From Labia minor (lineage: Eukaryota > Arthropoda > Insecta > Dermaptera > Spongiphoridae): a stretch of DNA of 64,000 nt. The position numbers and the translations under genes are program-made. The notes below the pieces were generated by a model, which made no database searches, had not been told where the DNA came from, and saw only the letters and a program-made list of their open reading frames with translations. The stretch lies in NCBI GenBank assembly GCA_963082975.1, contig OY720344.1:60974546-61038545 (forward strand), written 5' to 3'. This document shows, in pieces, positions 34,212 through 45,144 of the stretch. Each line of letters starts with the position of its first letter. Position 1 is the first letter of the stretch.

Positions 34212-34821
34212 ACTATCTCGCCAGAGATAGTATTGCGATCATGAAAATTTTCGATGTTGAGATTTTGATGTTTTTATACGTTTTTAAGGTTCCTGAATCA
34301 TTTTCACTAAGGTTGAGAAAAATGTCTGTGTGTGTGTATGTGTGTGTGTATGTGTGTGTGTATGTATGTAGACAAGATTACGCAAAAACGGTTTGAGCTA
34401 GAATGATGAAATTTGGTACATGGACATTATTCAAAATTCATAGTTTTCTATCAACTTTTGAGAAATGTAGCTCAACCGGAAGAGGGTCATTACCTACAAC
34501 GTTTTGATTTTTTTTCCTCTAAAGTGACCGTAAAAATAAAAATATATGTTTGATAATTTTTCACATGATTAATAATTGTATAAAACTGCTATATATAGAA
34601 TTTCAGCTTGATTGAATTGCTGAAAGTACCAGAATTAATTTTTTAACACTGCAAATCTCACGCGCCAACACGTGCCATGGTGCCATCAATAAAAAGCCAA
34701 ACATGCGCTGGTTTAATATTTATTATTTATAATTTATAATTAATTAAATTTAATTTAAATATAATATATTATGTTATTTAATCCAATTCAATTTGCGAGA
34801 TAGTCGAGTGGAGACACTCCA
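34212..34821 (+). mobile_element. HINE-C, full-length copy
   Basis: The 5' end ACTATCTCGC (34212-34221) is matched by the inverted GCGAGATAGT at 34795-34804. After that comes the stem-loop GAGTGGAGACACTC (34806-34819) at the end. The middle carries a (TGTGTGTA)n tract (34325-34370) and a GATGAAATTTGG core. Terminal plus subterminal inverted repeats, a central microsatellite and a terminal stem-loop are the hallmarks of Helentron-associated HINE/DINE-1 elements. The 5' end itself folds (ACTATCTC/GAGATAGT). Non-coding; mobilisation would need an autonomous Helentron. Confidence 0.8.
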
Positions 34822-34824
34822 GCT

Positions 34825-35425
34825 AATTTTTTCAATGAATTAAAATAATATATGTGGGTTCAAAATATAAAATATATATTCTAAAACTATGTACAACAAT
34901 ATTTTTATTGATTCTCCTATATATATGATCAATAGATGGAGAGATGAATAGTGGAAGTGAATAGATTCTATTTTCTCGTAAATGATGATAGGCGATGGTG
35001 TTGGTGATGAATAATTAATTAATCATTCATTGACAGTTGTGAATAGAAATACCTGCAGTCAAGAACATCTTGTCTCCATTATGTTTATATATATCCATTC
35101 ATGCCCAATAGATAGATATGAGAGGGGGCGGAGAAGGATAGTAAATGGATAGAGGACGAAAGGAAAGGGGGTTGTGAATGATGTCAAATGATTAAAGTAA
35201 AATTGGTGGGGTAGGGAAAACCATGACAAGATAATGCCCCACCTACCAAAACTAATTTATTGTTCTTGTATTAGTAATACAATGTTCTATATTAAGTTAA
35301 CATTTATATTTCATAAATATTAGCATTAGTGCTCTTTATAAATAATAGACAAGCCTTATCACAATTATATCACAGATAATTCATTAATCAATAAAAACAA
35401 AAAGAATTAAAATATATATACAATA
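34825..35425. other. AT-rich DNA, nothing recognised
   Basis: Includes a G-rich stretch near 35120-35220 without a recognised feature. Confidence 0.65.
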
Positions 35426-35427
35426 TA

Positions 35428-35861
35428 CGAGGGTGGGGTGAAAAGTTTCCGGCCTGACCAAGAAAAACATTGTTTTTAAATTTTTTTTTGCTATATTTTT
35501 CAACATAATCTCCATCAACACTGATACATTTCTCATAACGGTGTTCTTATTAATTAATTAATTAATTAATTATGTTTGATTTAATTTAATTTGAGTCTCA
35601 TCAACAGTTATGAATCGACGCAAAAATTCGTTTGGATTACGCCTAAATGGTTTTTCGAAGCAGTTTTTGGTCTAACGTTAGCAAACGCGGCTCCCACGTT
35701 GCTCACAGCTTTCCATATTCAAATGGTTGTGCAAAATATTTCGCACACGTTCAGCTGACATGGTACAGGTCTCAGCAAACTTGAATGTTGAAAAATAAAG
35801 CAAAAAAATTTAAAAACATCGTTTTACTTGGTCAGGAAGGAAACTTTTCACCCCACCCTCG
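35428..35861 (-). mobile_element. Internally deleted mariner MITE, copy 2
   Basis: TIRs CGAGGGTGGGGTGAAAAGTT at both ends, flanked by TA (35426-35427 and 35862-35863). It has the same transposase remnants as copy 1 at 3743, including FITVDET and CISVDGDYVEK in the minus orientation, and the same large deletion between them. It differs by an ATTA tandem expansion at 35549-35571 and loss of about 20 bp near 35645. Confidence 0.88.
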
Positions 35862-35864
35862 TAT

Positions 35865-36690
35865 ACCATAATAATGAGTGATTTATATATATAATGAAAT
35901 GATAAACCAAAATATGTTGCTTTTTATTAAAAATCTTATTTTATATTTTTTTACAATATCTATCTTAAAGATAAATAGTATATTATTTTTACCTTGAAGA
36001 GAAACAACATTAAATGTTATTATTTCTTTTAATAACAATTAATTTTATTTTATTCACTTAAATACATTCATGTTTATATTCACAATATTTATATAAACCA
36101 TTCATTTATAACTAATTTGGTTAATTTTATTTTCAACACCTTGCGCTTCTCCAATACATATAACAATTTTAACGTATTTTAACGTAGATCATAAAAGGTT
36201 TTTGTCTGCACATTTCTTAGAACTTAAAATTTTTTGCATATCTTCGCGTTTCGCGACCTTAAGAATCCAAAAATGACTAGAATTTTTCAAGACTGTCTGT
36301 CTACTTGTCCGGAAATTCTGATGTTATAGACTCAAAATTAGCTGAACCGATTTCGATGAAATTACATCATAATATTCTCACATATCTCTATTTTAACATA
36401 AGTTATACATTTTATTAATATCTAATCAATAACTGTATAAAATAATTTTTAAAATTTGATATGTACCTGTTGTCATTCAGCAGCGCGAAGAATACAGTAC
36501 AAAGAATGTTTATAATTTTTATATTTTTATTTTTCTAATATTTACAATATTTCAATTGATCATATTGGCCTTTTTAACTTATTTAACTCACTGAAGACAT
36601 TCACATGACCTCTTCTAATTTTTAAGATTATATGAATTAATATAATTATAATTTCTCATAATTGGATTTTCACGTAAGTTTTTAATATGG
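35865..36690. other. AT-rich DNA with a small HINE-type core
   Basis: 36285-36375 (GACTGTCTGTCTACTTGTCC, then GCTGAACCGATTTCGATGAA) has the microsatellite plus 'GATGAAAT' signature of the HINE-like repeats, but no ends were found. Confidence 0.5.
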
Positions 36691-36695
36691 GTAAA

Positions 36696-36793
36696 CAATA
36701 TAGGAAGGGACAGGGTAGGAGTTAAGGTTATAGCTTGGAGAAATGTGCTTGTTGCGGCCAAGAACTTTCGAATACCCTGGAGCCACAGAGATA
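36696..36793 (+). pseudogene. Non-LTR retrotransposon 3' end
   Basis: The frame NIGRDRVGVKVIAWRNVLVA, AKNFRIPWSHRDI matches the last codons of the copies at 39278 and 48061. It is 5'-truncated to about 30 codons and ends in GATA units. Confidence 0.7.
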
Positions 36794-37042
36794 TATAGAT
36801 AGATAGATATAAAATATACAATAATAATATATACTTAATTTTAATTAAATTAAAATATATTTTAAAAGAGAGCACAAAAACAAATGAATGTTTTATGTAA
36901 TATAATGATTGAAATTAAATGAATGAAAACCCTTTACGTATAAATTTTCAACCAAATACATTACTATGTATTACTTCGGAGGTACAGGGAGCAGAACCGC
37001 CGTCTAGGTGTGAAGAACGCCGAAGGGGGTCTGAGCAGCTAG
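36794..37042 (+). repeat. CTAG-ending tail repeat (family G), copy 2
   Basis: Same tail as at 16664 (CAATAATAATATATA..., AATGAATGTTTTATGTAATA) and ending GGGTCTGAGCAGCTAG|T. The GC hairpin is decayed here (GGGAGCAGAACCGCC). Confidence 0.65.
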
Positions 37043-37044
37043 TA

Positions 37045-37665
37045 TAAATATTTTCCAAAAAGTTTTATAGATATCCTAGTTAAAAACGGCAAATTTTCAC
37101 AAACCCATCCCTTGCATAAATCTTTTTTGGATTTTTATGAAAGAATTTCAAAATTAGAAAGTTGTTTTTATTGAAGTATATATTTTTATGAGTTGTTAAT
37201 TGAGAATATACATCTAGACTATACCTTGATAAGTTATATTTTTTTCTCCCCCTTTCTCTTATCTTATCTTGAAAGTTGTTAAAATCTTCGTTTAGTATTC
37301 ATCCCATCAGAACATGTATAAGTCTAATAAGTTTGTAAATAGACTCACACATACATGTATAATTCTTGATTTATTTTGTCTAATGTTTATCCAAGAGCGA
37401 ACAAACTTGGTTTGTGGAAGGATCTTAATTAGCTTAAAGATACAAACCTCATTCCCTTTCACTATACTCAAATCTAGCTCCCTGCCATAATTTAAATATA
37501 TAGTTATTTATATTTGTTTAGAAGATAAACAAAAAAAGCAACAAAATCTAATAACAACAACAATAAAAATAAATTTAATTAATAAATAAATACTATTATT
37601 TTAATGATGATTTATATATTTTTCTTATGTGTCAAATATTTGAAAAGATTTTAAAAATAATATAT
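37045..37665. other. AT-rich DNA, nothing recognised
   Basis: No feature beyond A/T-rich sequence. Confidence 0.65.
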
Positions 37666-37668
37666 ATA

Positions 37669-38110
37669 TGTAAAATTGGAAGGTCTTTGGAGTTTACGGC
37701 GGAATAAAAAACGAGTTCCTAGAAAATTAGGTTTAATTTATTATTATTATTATATACAATTAAAAACTATTTACATATGCAGTTTATTTACCTAGAAAAT
37801 TAGGTAATCGAATTTTAATGTCCTTAACTCGTTCTATTTACAAATGATCTATATACAAGTCTTTCACACGCATGCAATATCTATTTACGGGTTTTCATCA
37901 ATTCGCGCGATGCTCCTTTTCATATTTCTTCACATTCATGAAGTGGCGCTACTTTCCAGTCTGTTACCGGCTATTTCAAATTTACATCTCCCTCCCTCAG
38001 TTTATTTACTCAACTGAGAAAAAAAGGTAAGAGTTTGTTTGCATGGAATAGAGTATACTGTTTACCTTTTTTTGGTAGGTTTACTTTGTACCGGCTATTT
38101 CAAATTTACA
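37669..38110 (-). mobile_element. LTR retrotransposon relic (Ty3-like layout), mostly deleted
   Basis: On the minus strand a 318-bp LTR (37986 to 37669) begins TGTAAATTTGAAATAGCCGG and ends CCAATTTTACA. It is directly preceded by a polypurine tract CTGAGGGAGGGAGA. About 100 bp upstream the LTR start recurs (38110-38088). The whole is flanked by TATA on both sides. This fits a 3' LTR plus PPT joined to a stub of the 5' LTR by a large deletion. No coding sequence remains. The TATA flanks are weak evidence in AT-rich DNA. Confidence 0.6.
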
Positions 38111-38189
38111 TATATTATACCTAGTAGATCAATTATTTTTCCGAAGGGTGTGGTGTTTAGTTCATGACGTTAGAGGACGAGAATATATT

Positions 38190-38370
38190 TTGTAGCTTCT
38201 ATGAAGTATACAAGAAGTTTGTTTGTTGGACAATAGATCAAAGACACGATGGGCAGACGAAAAAGGAAGGATATGAGAGAGGTGGTAAAGATTAGAGATG
38301 GTTAGAGGAATATGATTACTGCGACTCGATCAGGACTATCTAAGTTCAACATTATCAGAGAGAAACGGTT
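38190..38370 (+). pseudogene. Non-LTR retrotransposon C-terminal fragment
   Basis: Shifted frames yield CWTIDQRHDGQTKKEGYERG and, in another frame, SKTRWADE..KDMREVVKI with WRNMITATRSGLSK. This is the pattern (G.P)..R..TRW.D....D...(W)...A..R seen at the end of non-LTR polyproteins. Several frameshifts are present, and no tail repeat follows. Confidence 0.5.
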
Positions 38371-38374
38371 TGTT

Positions 38375-39275
38375 AAAAATAATCCAAATATGAACTTTTA
38401 AATTAAATGTTAAGCTGTCCTTTAAAATCCTTAAACTGTTCACCCAAATGAAGAGTGATTGATACTATTGTAAAAATGTCAAAAATGATTTCTGAAGATC
38501 TTAAAAAATATAAAAATATTTTTCTTACTGTTTAAATTATAATTGGATATGCTTTAAAAGAATTTTGATAAATAAATAAATAAATAAATTTTGTATATTT
38601 ATATTGAAATTCATATTAAATTATCTTATATTTATTTGTGTATATGCGGGTAGGAAGAAGAGTAGAAGGGGGAGGGAATTATATTAGTATATTTTCATCT
38701 TTTCATCAAAACATCGATAATTTCAATTCATTCAACTAAATATAATTTCAATCGGTTGGTTGGTTGGTTGGTCGGTCGGTTGGCATGATTTGATATTTAC
38801 AAGCACATAACTCAATACACATTTCCTCTCTCTCTCTCTATTACTACTAGTAGTAGTATGAATATACTAGTTGAAAATCTTTTGAATCTTGTTTTATATT
38901 CATGTCAGAGAATTTCAATTTGAATCATTTGAGAGATGACTGGGGTGCGTTAAAAGTGGAGAGATGGTAAAGAAGGTTTTGAATTTAGTTAATGACTAAT
39001 ACATTTTAATATAGTTTTATAAAATTTATTTAAAATAAACCTTTAAAACATTTGAATAGTATTTTATAGAATTATCTCCATAAATGTAAATTATATTATG
39101 ATATTTGTATATTTTTAGATTTTTGAATGATTTATTAAGCTTGTTTAAAAAGATTACTTAATTTAATTTAATGGAGATAAAACAAGTTTATGGTAATCAT
39201 AATTATAAAATTGAAATTAAAATAAATATTATTTGACATTTTGAATCATAAAATAAAAAGTTTATCTAATTATCT
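38375..39275. other. AT-rich DNA with (GGTT)n tract
   Basis: A GGTT/GGTC microsatellite lies at 38753-38783. A small (TC)n and (TAG)n region follows near 38826-38858. Confidence 0.65.
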
Positions 39276-39277
39276 AT

Positions 39278-39771
39278 CTATCTATCTCTGTGGCTCTTCG
39301 GAACTCGAAAGTTCTTGGCCGCAGCAACCACACGTGTCTCTATCCTGGTCACAACCATCCTACCCATCTCTCTCAAGTCCCTTCCTACATTGTCCACCCA
39401 CCGCGTCCTTCTTCTTCCAAGCGGACGTTTCCCACTCGGTCTCCCCACTAATATATTTTTCGCCATTCTTTCCTCTCCCATTCTAGCCACGTGTCTTGCC
39501 CATCGCAGTCTTCTATGTCTGGATATGCATAGAGGTCATGCAATTCCCTGGTGACCTCATCTTTCTTTGGCCCATAAATGCTGCGAAGAATCATATTCTC
39601 AAATACTCTAAATCTACTCTTATCTCCTAAGGTCATGGACCATGCCTCACGTCCATACAATACAACCGGCAAAATAATTGTTTTATATATTTTAATTTTT
39701 ATCCCCTTTGATAATAATTTTGACTCGATAAGCCCCTTTACTACATGATAACAGGCGTTTCTCGATTGCAT
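39278..39771 (-). pseudogene. Non-LTR reverse transcriptase C-terminal part
   Basis: Read from 39771 downwards: NACYHVVKGLIESKLLSKGI, KIKIYKTIILPVVLYGREAW, SMTLGDKSRFRVFENMIL, YGPKKDEVT, then after a frameshift near 39480 MARMGEERMAKNILVGRPSG, KRPLGRRRTRWVDN, ending KNFRVPKSHRDR. This is the thumb and C-terminal part of an arthropod non-LTR polyprotein. It ends in a (GATA)n tract (39266-39289 on the plus strand as TATC). It has no family G tail, so GATA is probably the element's own 3' end. Confidence 0.85.
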
Positions 39772-39774
39772 CTC

Positions 39775-41200
39775 GCTTTAAAACCTAATTATATATATAT
39801 CAAGTAGAAAAGTGTGAAACACAAACTTATTCTGATTCGTAAGATTTTTCTAAATTAATATTGCATTATATGTATATGTATTATAAATGTATAGACATAA
39901 TATCAATAAAATTAATTATTAATTTATTAAATAGAAATTATAGTTCAATCGGCGAGATTATTGTAACTTCAAATTCATTCAAAATAGATAGAGATAGTAA
40001 TACGAACGCTGCCCCCATTCTAATTAAATGCTCTCGTTCGATAAGAGTAATTAATATGTAATGATTCATTTTATAAATTTAACTTTTAAAATAAACATAA
40101 ATTAAAAAAAAATCATTTTTCTAAAAATACCTGGTTTATAATAAAATTATTAATATATAAAGAAAATTTAACTAATATGTTTAGCAAAGAGAATCAAATC
40201 TAAATTGGTACTGATGGAAAGAAAGAAAGAGAGAGAGGAAGAGAGATTTATCCGAATTGAATCATTTTCAATGTAGCATTGAATGAACGGGTGTCAACCT
40301 TTTTTTTATTCATTCCGTTGGCTTAGATCGAACCCTTGGATTAGGAAAAGAGTAAAAGAGAGAAAGAAGAAGCCACCTATCTCTCCACCCTCCCTCCACC
40401 ATCCCTACCACCATCAGCGATCAAACTGGCAACAACTCTAGATCTGATTTGGGAAACGTCCATTTGGGCGCGAGTGCATCTGTCATCGGTTGGATATCGG
40501 AATTCACTTCAATCCAAAGAAATGAAATAACGGAGTAGAATATATATATATAAAAATGAAGAAGGTAATAGTAGTAGAGAGGAGAGAGAAAAAAGGAAAA
40601 AGTAGAGCAAAAAAAATACTCCCACACAGGGACACATATATATATATATATATATATATTAATCATCATCATTCATTGAACATATAATATTGAATAAATG
40701 ATGAAGATTTGATAAAAAATATACTATATCATGATTCATTCATTCATTTTTATAAATTTTTATTTCATTTTAATTCAAAAAAATTTAGACTGATGTTATA
40801 TGTATCAAATGCTATTGATAATTGTTTAATATTTCCATTAAATTTTCTAAAATATATAAAATTAGAATTTGATCATTATTTTGTGAATTTACATGCTTCA
40901 GTCTATTGTGTTTTTTTTTTTTTTTTTTGTTAAAAGGATTATTATTATTGTGAAATATGTAAAATATTAAATTAAATAGAATTTTAAATTAATTATTATA
41001 TCTTGCAAATATTACATGTTATATCTATAATAAGATGAGTTAAGGGTGAGCTTATAAAAATAAATCATAAATACAATAATTGATAAATGTTTTAATTTTA
41101 CTAGAGTCCCACTTTAAGTAAATTTGAATGATTATAAATTTTGAGCCATACTCTTGCTGATATATTAGTTCAAATATCTCGCGTATTGCCTAATTAATGT
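39775..41200. other. AT-rich DNA, no recognised gene
   Basis: Includes a (TA)n tract near 40636-40660, a poly-T run at 40911-40928 and a purine-rich stretch at 40215-40250. A less AT-rich section at 40370-40510 has no recognised ORF. Confidence 0.6.
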
Positions 41201-41203
41201 TAA

Positions 41204-41840
41204 TAAGTTGACCTGTGGCCAGGTCCGAACCGACCGACGGTTTGAAATAAATTAATTTCCAGCTACAGAAACAATTTCAAATAATTTTCATATATCTATT
41301 AATGTAATAAAAAACAGATATGGATACATAAATAATAAATATAAACATTTTTAATTTTATTTTATTTATAATATATATGCAAGACCAGGCTGTGACGTCA
41401 TGCATGGCTGGATGACGTCATATAATTTTAAATCAAGAAAAAACTAATAAATATGATTTTTTCGAGGATAAAACCAATACAAAATGCATGATTCGTGGTG
41501 ATATATAAAAAAATCTCCTTTGGTGTGAAAATAACCCTTTCCTTCCTATCGACGATCGCTAATACTACCACTTCCGGTTTCCGGATTTGCACCAAAAGTT
41601 GATCAATTCATCCCACTGATGCATTAAGTAAATATACCAAATTTCATCAAAATCGGTTGAGCCGTTCAGGCTGTACACATCTATACGGACGGAAGGACGG
41701 ACGGACGGACAGACGGACAGACATCATGCTAAAAATACTTTTTTCTGTTTAGAAAATGCATGATTCGTGGAGATATGTAAAAATCTCCACATGTGAAATT
41801 TGGTGTGAAAACAATACCTCCCTTACTATCGTCGGTCGGT
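41204..41840 (-). mobile_element. HINE-A copy 3
   Basis: On the plus strand it starts with the inverted 3' end (TAAGTTGACCTGTGGCCAGG) and finishes with the inverted 5' end CGTCGGTCGGT at 41840. The GACGGACG microsatellite (41685-41720), CRE-like TGACGTCA motifs and both copies of the 5' module are present. HINE-C fragment material begins 12 bp later. Confidence 0.85.
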
Positions 41841-41851
41841 AAAAAAATCTA

Positions 41852-42010
41852 GAGTGTTTCCACTCGACTATCTCGCAATTTGATTTGGATTATTAACACA
41901 TATATTATATTTAAATTAAATTTAATTAATTAAATTATAAATTAAAATTAATAAATAATATTTATTAAACCTGCGAGTGTTTGGATCTTTGTTGATGACA
42001 TCTCGTCACG
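41852..42010 (-). repeat. HINE-C 3' fragment
   Basis: The inverted end GAGTGTTTCCACTCGACTAT CTCGC is followed by the AT-rich body and a degraded ATCTCGTCACGTC segment, as in the copies at 17880 and 34690. It is truncated near 42010. Confidence 0.65.
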
Positions 42011-42299
42011 TCTCAAAATTATTGATCAATCTCGTAAAATACTCAAAACAATTTATTCATATTTGAATTTTATAAAAGGTAAAGATAGGCAAATAAATTC
42101 TAAGTTGGTATTGATAAAACCTTTATAGATAGATTAGATACTTTATAATAGGATACCCCTTTAAAAAATCCTAGTTTCTCTCAAATTTGAAACGTATATT
42201 GAAAGTCAATCCCACTGCATCAATTAATCAAAAAAATAGTTTGTTTTTTTCAAAAATTCGGATTTTTAAAATTTGTGAATTATAAATTATAAATTTATA

Positions 42300-42635
42300 T
42301 TAATAAAAAATATAAAAAACTAAAAACTTGAAAATAAATAATAAAAAACTTTTTAATATACACGCTTTTTAATAAAAAATGTCTAAAAAATAGAAAATAA
42401 AATATTAATTAACCCTTGAATATTATCGTTTACATATACCCAACTGAAAAGCATGGGGCGCATATAATAATATTAAATTCTTTACCTACTACTTACGTCA
42501 ATATGCGCCCACGCTTTTTTGTCGGGCATATGTAAAAGATAATATTCAAGGTTTAATTAATATTTTATTTTCTATTTTTTAGAACATTTTTGATTAAAAA
42601 GAGTGTATATTAAAAAGTTTTTTTATTAATTTATT
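42300..42635. mobile_element. Palindromic MITE (family H), copy 1
   Basis: Two long arms, about 42334-42470 and 42495-42630, pair with each other: AACTTTTTAATATACACGC and its complement at the ends, AAAATATTAATTAA and TATTATC.TTTACATAT inside. The loop contains AAATTCTTTACCTACTACTT. An extra ~35 bp (AACTAAAAACTTGAAAATAA) at the left matches the right flank of copy 2, so the full arm is longer. No coding sequence. Confidence 0.75.
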
Positions 42636-42783
42636 GAAGTGAAACTTCTTTAGCGGCGTTGAGCACTTTTGTGGGATGGGGAAAAAGCATAGAACTCGCA
42701 TGAGCATGACCGACCCGACACCGCGAGATATACATGTATAGCGTGTATACGTATGGTGGGGGAAAAAGCATAGAGCACGAAAT
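42636..42783 (-). repeat. Repeat family D, copy 2
   Basis: Starts GAAGTGAAACTTCTTTAGCG directly after the family H copy and holds GTTGAGCACTTTTGTGGGAT. The GGGGAAAAAGCATAGA motif occurs twice (near 42678 and 42760), an internal duplication. Copy 1 is at 17274. Confidence 0.6.
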
Positions 42784-42957
42784 TTGAATTGTCATTAGAA
42801 CTGTTTTATCAATTGTTATTTCTAACATATAAATATATATATTTAATATGTAAAGTTCATTTCATATATACATAAATAATCAAAATTATACGAAATGAAC
42901 TTCACAAAAGAAATAAAAGAATATTATATTTTAATATATAAATGATGTTATTTTCTA

Positions 42958-43152
42958 TTCATACACATCGTATTTTTAATATTTTTGTAATAATAATCAG
43001 TTTGCTGAAAAAAATAATTATGAATTTTATATATATATATATATACATATATAAAATTCATTTTTCTCGTGAAGCTGGTGCGCATTCCGTCTGCTTTCAA
43101 ATTTCTTACGCAGAAGTTTTCACTTCTGTCGGCCAGTTCCACGACTGCCAAT
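42958..43152. repeat. Repeat family F, uninterrupted copy (empty site)
   Basis: Contains in one piece the sequences found on the two sides of the LTR element (18780-18862 and 22138-22254): TTCATACACATCGTATTTTT, the (AT)n tract, CTCGTGAAGCTGGTGCGCAT and CACGACTGCCAAT. It also has a perfect CAGAAGTTTTCACTTCTG hairpin (43111-43128). It runs directly into HINE-A copy 4. An ORF through it on the minus strand is not thought to be a gene. Confidence 0.85.
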
Positions 43153-43160
43153 GATTTTTT

Positions 43161-43803
43161 ACCGACAGACGATAGTAAGGGAGGTATTGTTTTCACACCA
43201 AATTTCACATGTGGAGATTTTTACATATCTCCACGAATCATGCATTTTCTTAACAGAAAAAATTATTTTTAGCATGATGTCTGTCCGTCCGTCTGTCCGT
43301 CCGTATAGATGTGTACAGCCTGAACGGCTCAACGGATTTTGATGAAATTTGGTATATTTACTTAATGCATCAGTGGGATGAATTGATCAACTTTTGGTGC
43401 AAATCCGGAAACCGGAAGTGGTAGTATTAGCGATCGACGATAGGAAGGGAAGGGTTGTTTTCACACCAAATTTCACATAAGGAGATTTTTTTATATATCA
43501 CCACAAATCATGCACTTTGTATTGGTTTTATCCTCGGGAAAATCATATTTATTAGTTTTTTCTTGATTTAAAATTATACGTCACAGCCTCTTTATTATGA
43601 TCACGGGCAACGTCGGCTACTTCAGCTATATATTATAAATAAAATAAAATTAAAAATGTTTATATTTATTATTTATGTATCCATATCTGTTTTTTATTAC
43701 ATTAATAGATATATTAAAATTATTTGAAATTGTTTCTGTAGCTGGAAATTAATTTATTTCAAACTGTCGGTCGGTTCGGACCTGGCTACATGTCAACTTA
43801 TTT
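43161..43803 (+). mobile_element. HINE-A copy 4
   Basis: 5' end ACCGACAGACGATAG at 43161 and 3' end with CTGTCGGTCGGTT and AACTTA at 43800. The usual segment around the second TGACGTCA is replaced by about 40 unrelated bp (TATGATCACGGGCAACGTCG, near 43595), a copy-specific change. Confidence 0.85.
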
Positions 43804-43804
43804 T

Positions 43805-44940
43805 TTATATATTTATATTTTGTTAAAAGATTGGTATGAAAATTATTTATTAACATACTGAATTGATTTATATAATAACATATATATAAAAAAAAAATGA
43901 AAGGATTTTACGAAAACAAAAAATTATCTTTATTTTTAAAACAATATTTTTAAATCTTTGATATATAATATATATATAAATTCAAATGATAAAAATATTT
44001 ATTTTATTAAAAAATATTAAGATTTATTTATATAAGAAAAAAAAATAATATTTATAATTATTTTAAGAAATATAGATAATTTTTTCATCATAATATTTTA
44101 TCATATAATATATTTTTATTTGAACTTATAATGAAGGAAGGTTAATATAAGAATTTATTAAATTTCTATTTCAATTTGAGTTATTTCTCGGAATTAAATT
44201 GTTTTTTTAATAAAGGAAGTAAAATAAAACTATCATACCTCTTAACAAGAAAATATAATTAAATATATTCATATACCTATACCCTGTAGGTATGCTTTAA
44301 TTAATTTTAAACATAAATTCAGAAAACAAGATCTCCTTATTTTATAATTAATTTTTGGGAGAATTCAAGTTAAGATTTCTATATAACATAACATTTATTA
44401 AAAAATACCTTATTTTTTTAAATTTATTGTAATCAATCTCGATAAAATACGAAGTGTTCATAAAAATTAAATAATATGTAATTCCATTTTAAAATTTTTT
44501 TCTTTTTTTAAATTAAGGTAATTCTCGAGATGAATTTATTGAATGTAATTTATAAAAATATTATTCATTTTTATTTATAAATCATGCATAAAACTAAATG
44601 TTTATTTTACAAAATTTTCTAAAAATTTACCTCTATCTAACATTGATTGTGATTGATTTTATTAATGAAGTCTTTTTAATCGAAATTAATGAAGAGATAT
44701 GAATATGATGATGAAAGGACAAAAACTTTAGGATGAACTTCATACAGGAAGAAAATAAATGCTCTTTTCCTATTTTCATGCTTTATAAATTAAATAATTT
44801 CTTTAATAATAATTTTATTTAACAAAAGATAGTAAATGTGTTACAATTAGAATAGACTACTAGTGATCATCATAGTAATTTCATTCTTAATTTTGTTGGA
44901 ATAATTAGTTTTACAAAGACCTATTCACATAACGAATATG
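43805..44940. other. AT-rich DNA, nothing recognised
   Basis: Low-complexity A/T-rich sequence without recognised features. Confidence 0.7.
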
Positions 44941-44949
44941 CAAATATGT

Positions 44950-45140
44950 TTGTTTATGTTTTTTGTAACAGTTGCTACAGCTGCTTATGGGGAAATACCA
45001 TCAACAATTTTCCTATCAAAAACAAGAGATGATAAAAAAGGATTTATAAGAGTTTTCAACAATCCAAGCTGAAACCAAACGAGCTACTCGACAAGGCTTA
45101 GAAGAAGTAGAAAATATTATTTATCTAGTAAAAGATAGAT
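44950..45140 (+). CDS. Possible exon or decayed coding fragment, unrecognised
   Basis: A pyrimidine-rich stretch ending TTTTTTGTAACAG (to 44971) could be a splice acceptor. The following frame reads ATAAYGEIPSTIFLSKTRDD and KKGFIRVFNNPS, then stop. An overlapping frame continues FSTIQAETKRATRQGLEEVE and NIIYLVKDR, then stop. Composition is more protein-like than nearby chance ORFs, and a one-base shift would join the two. No family is recognised, no donor site was placed, and it may be a pseudogene fragment. Confidence 0.22.
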
Positions 45141-45144
45141 AAAT

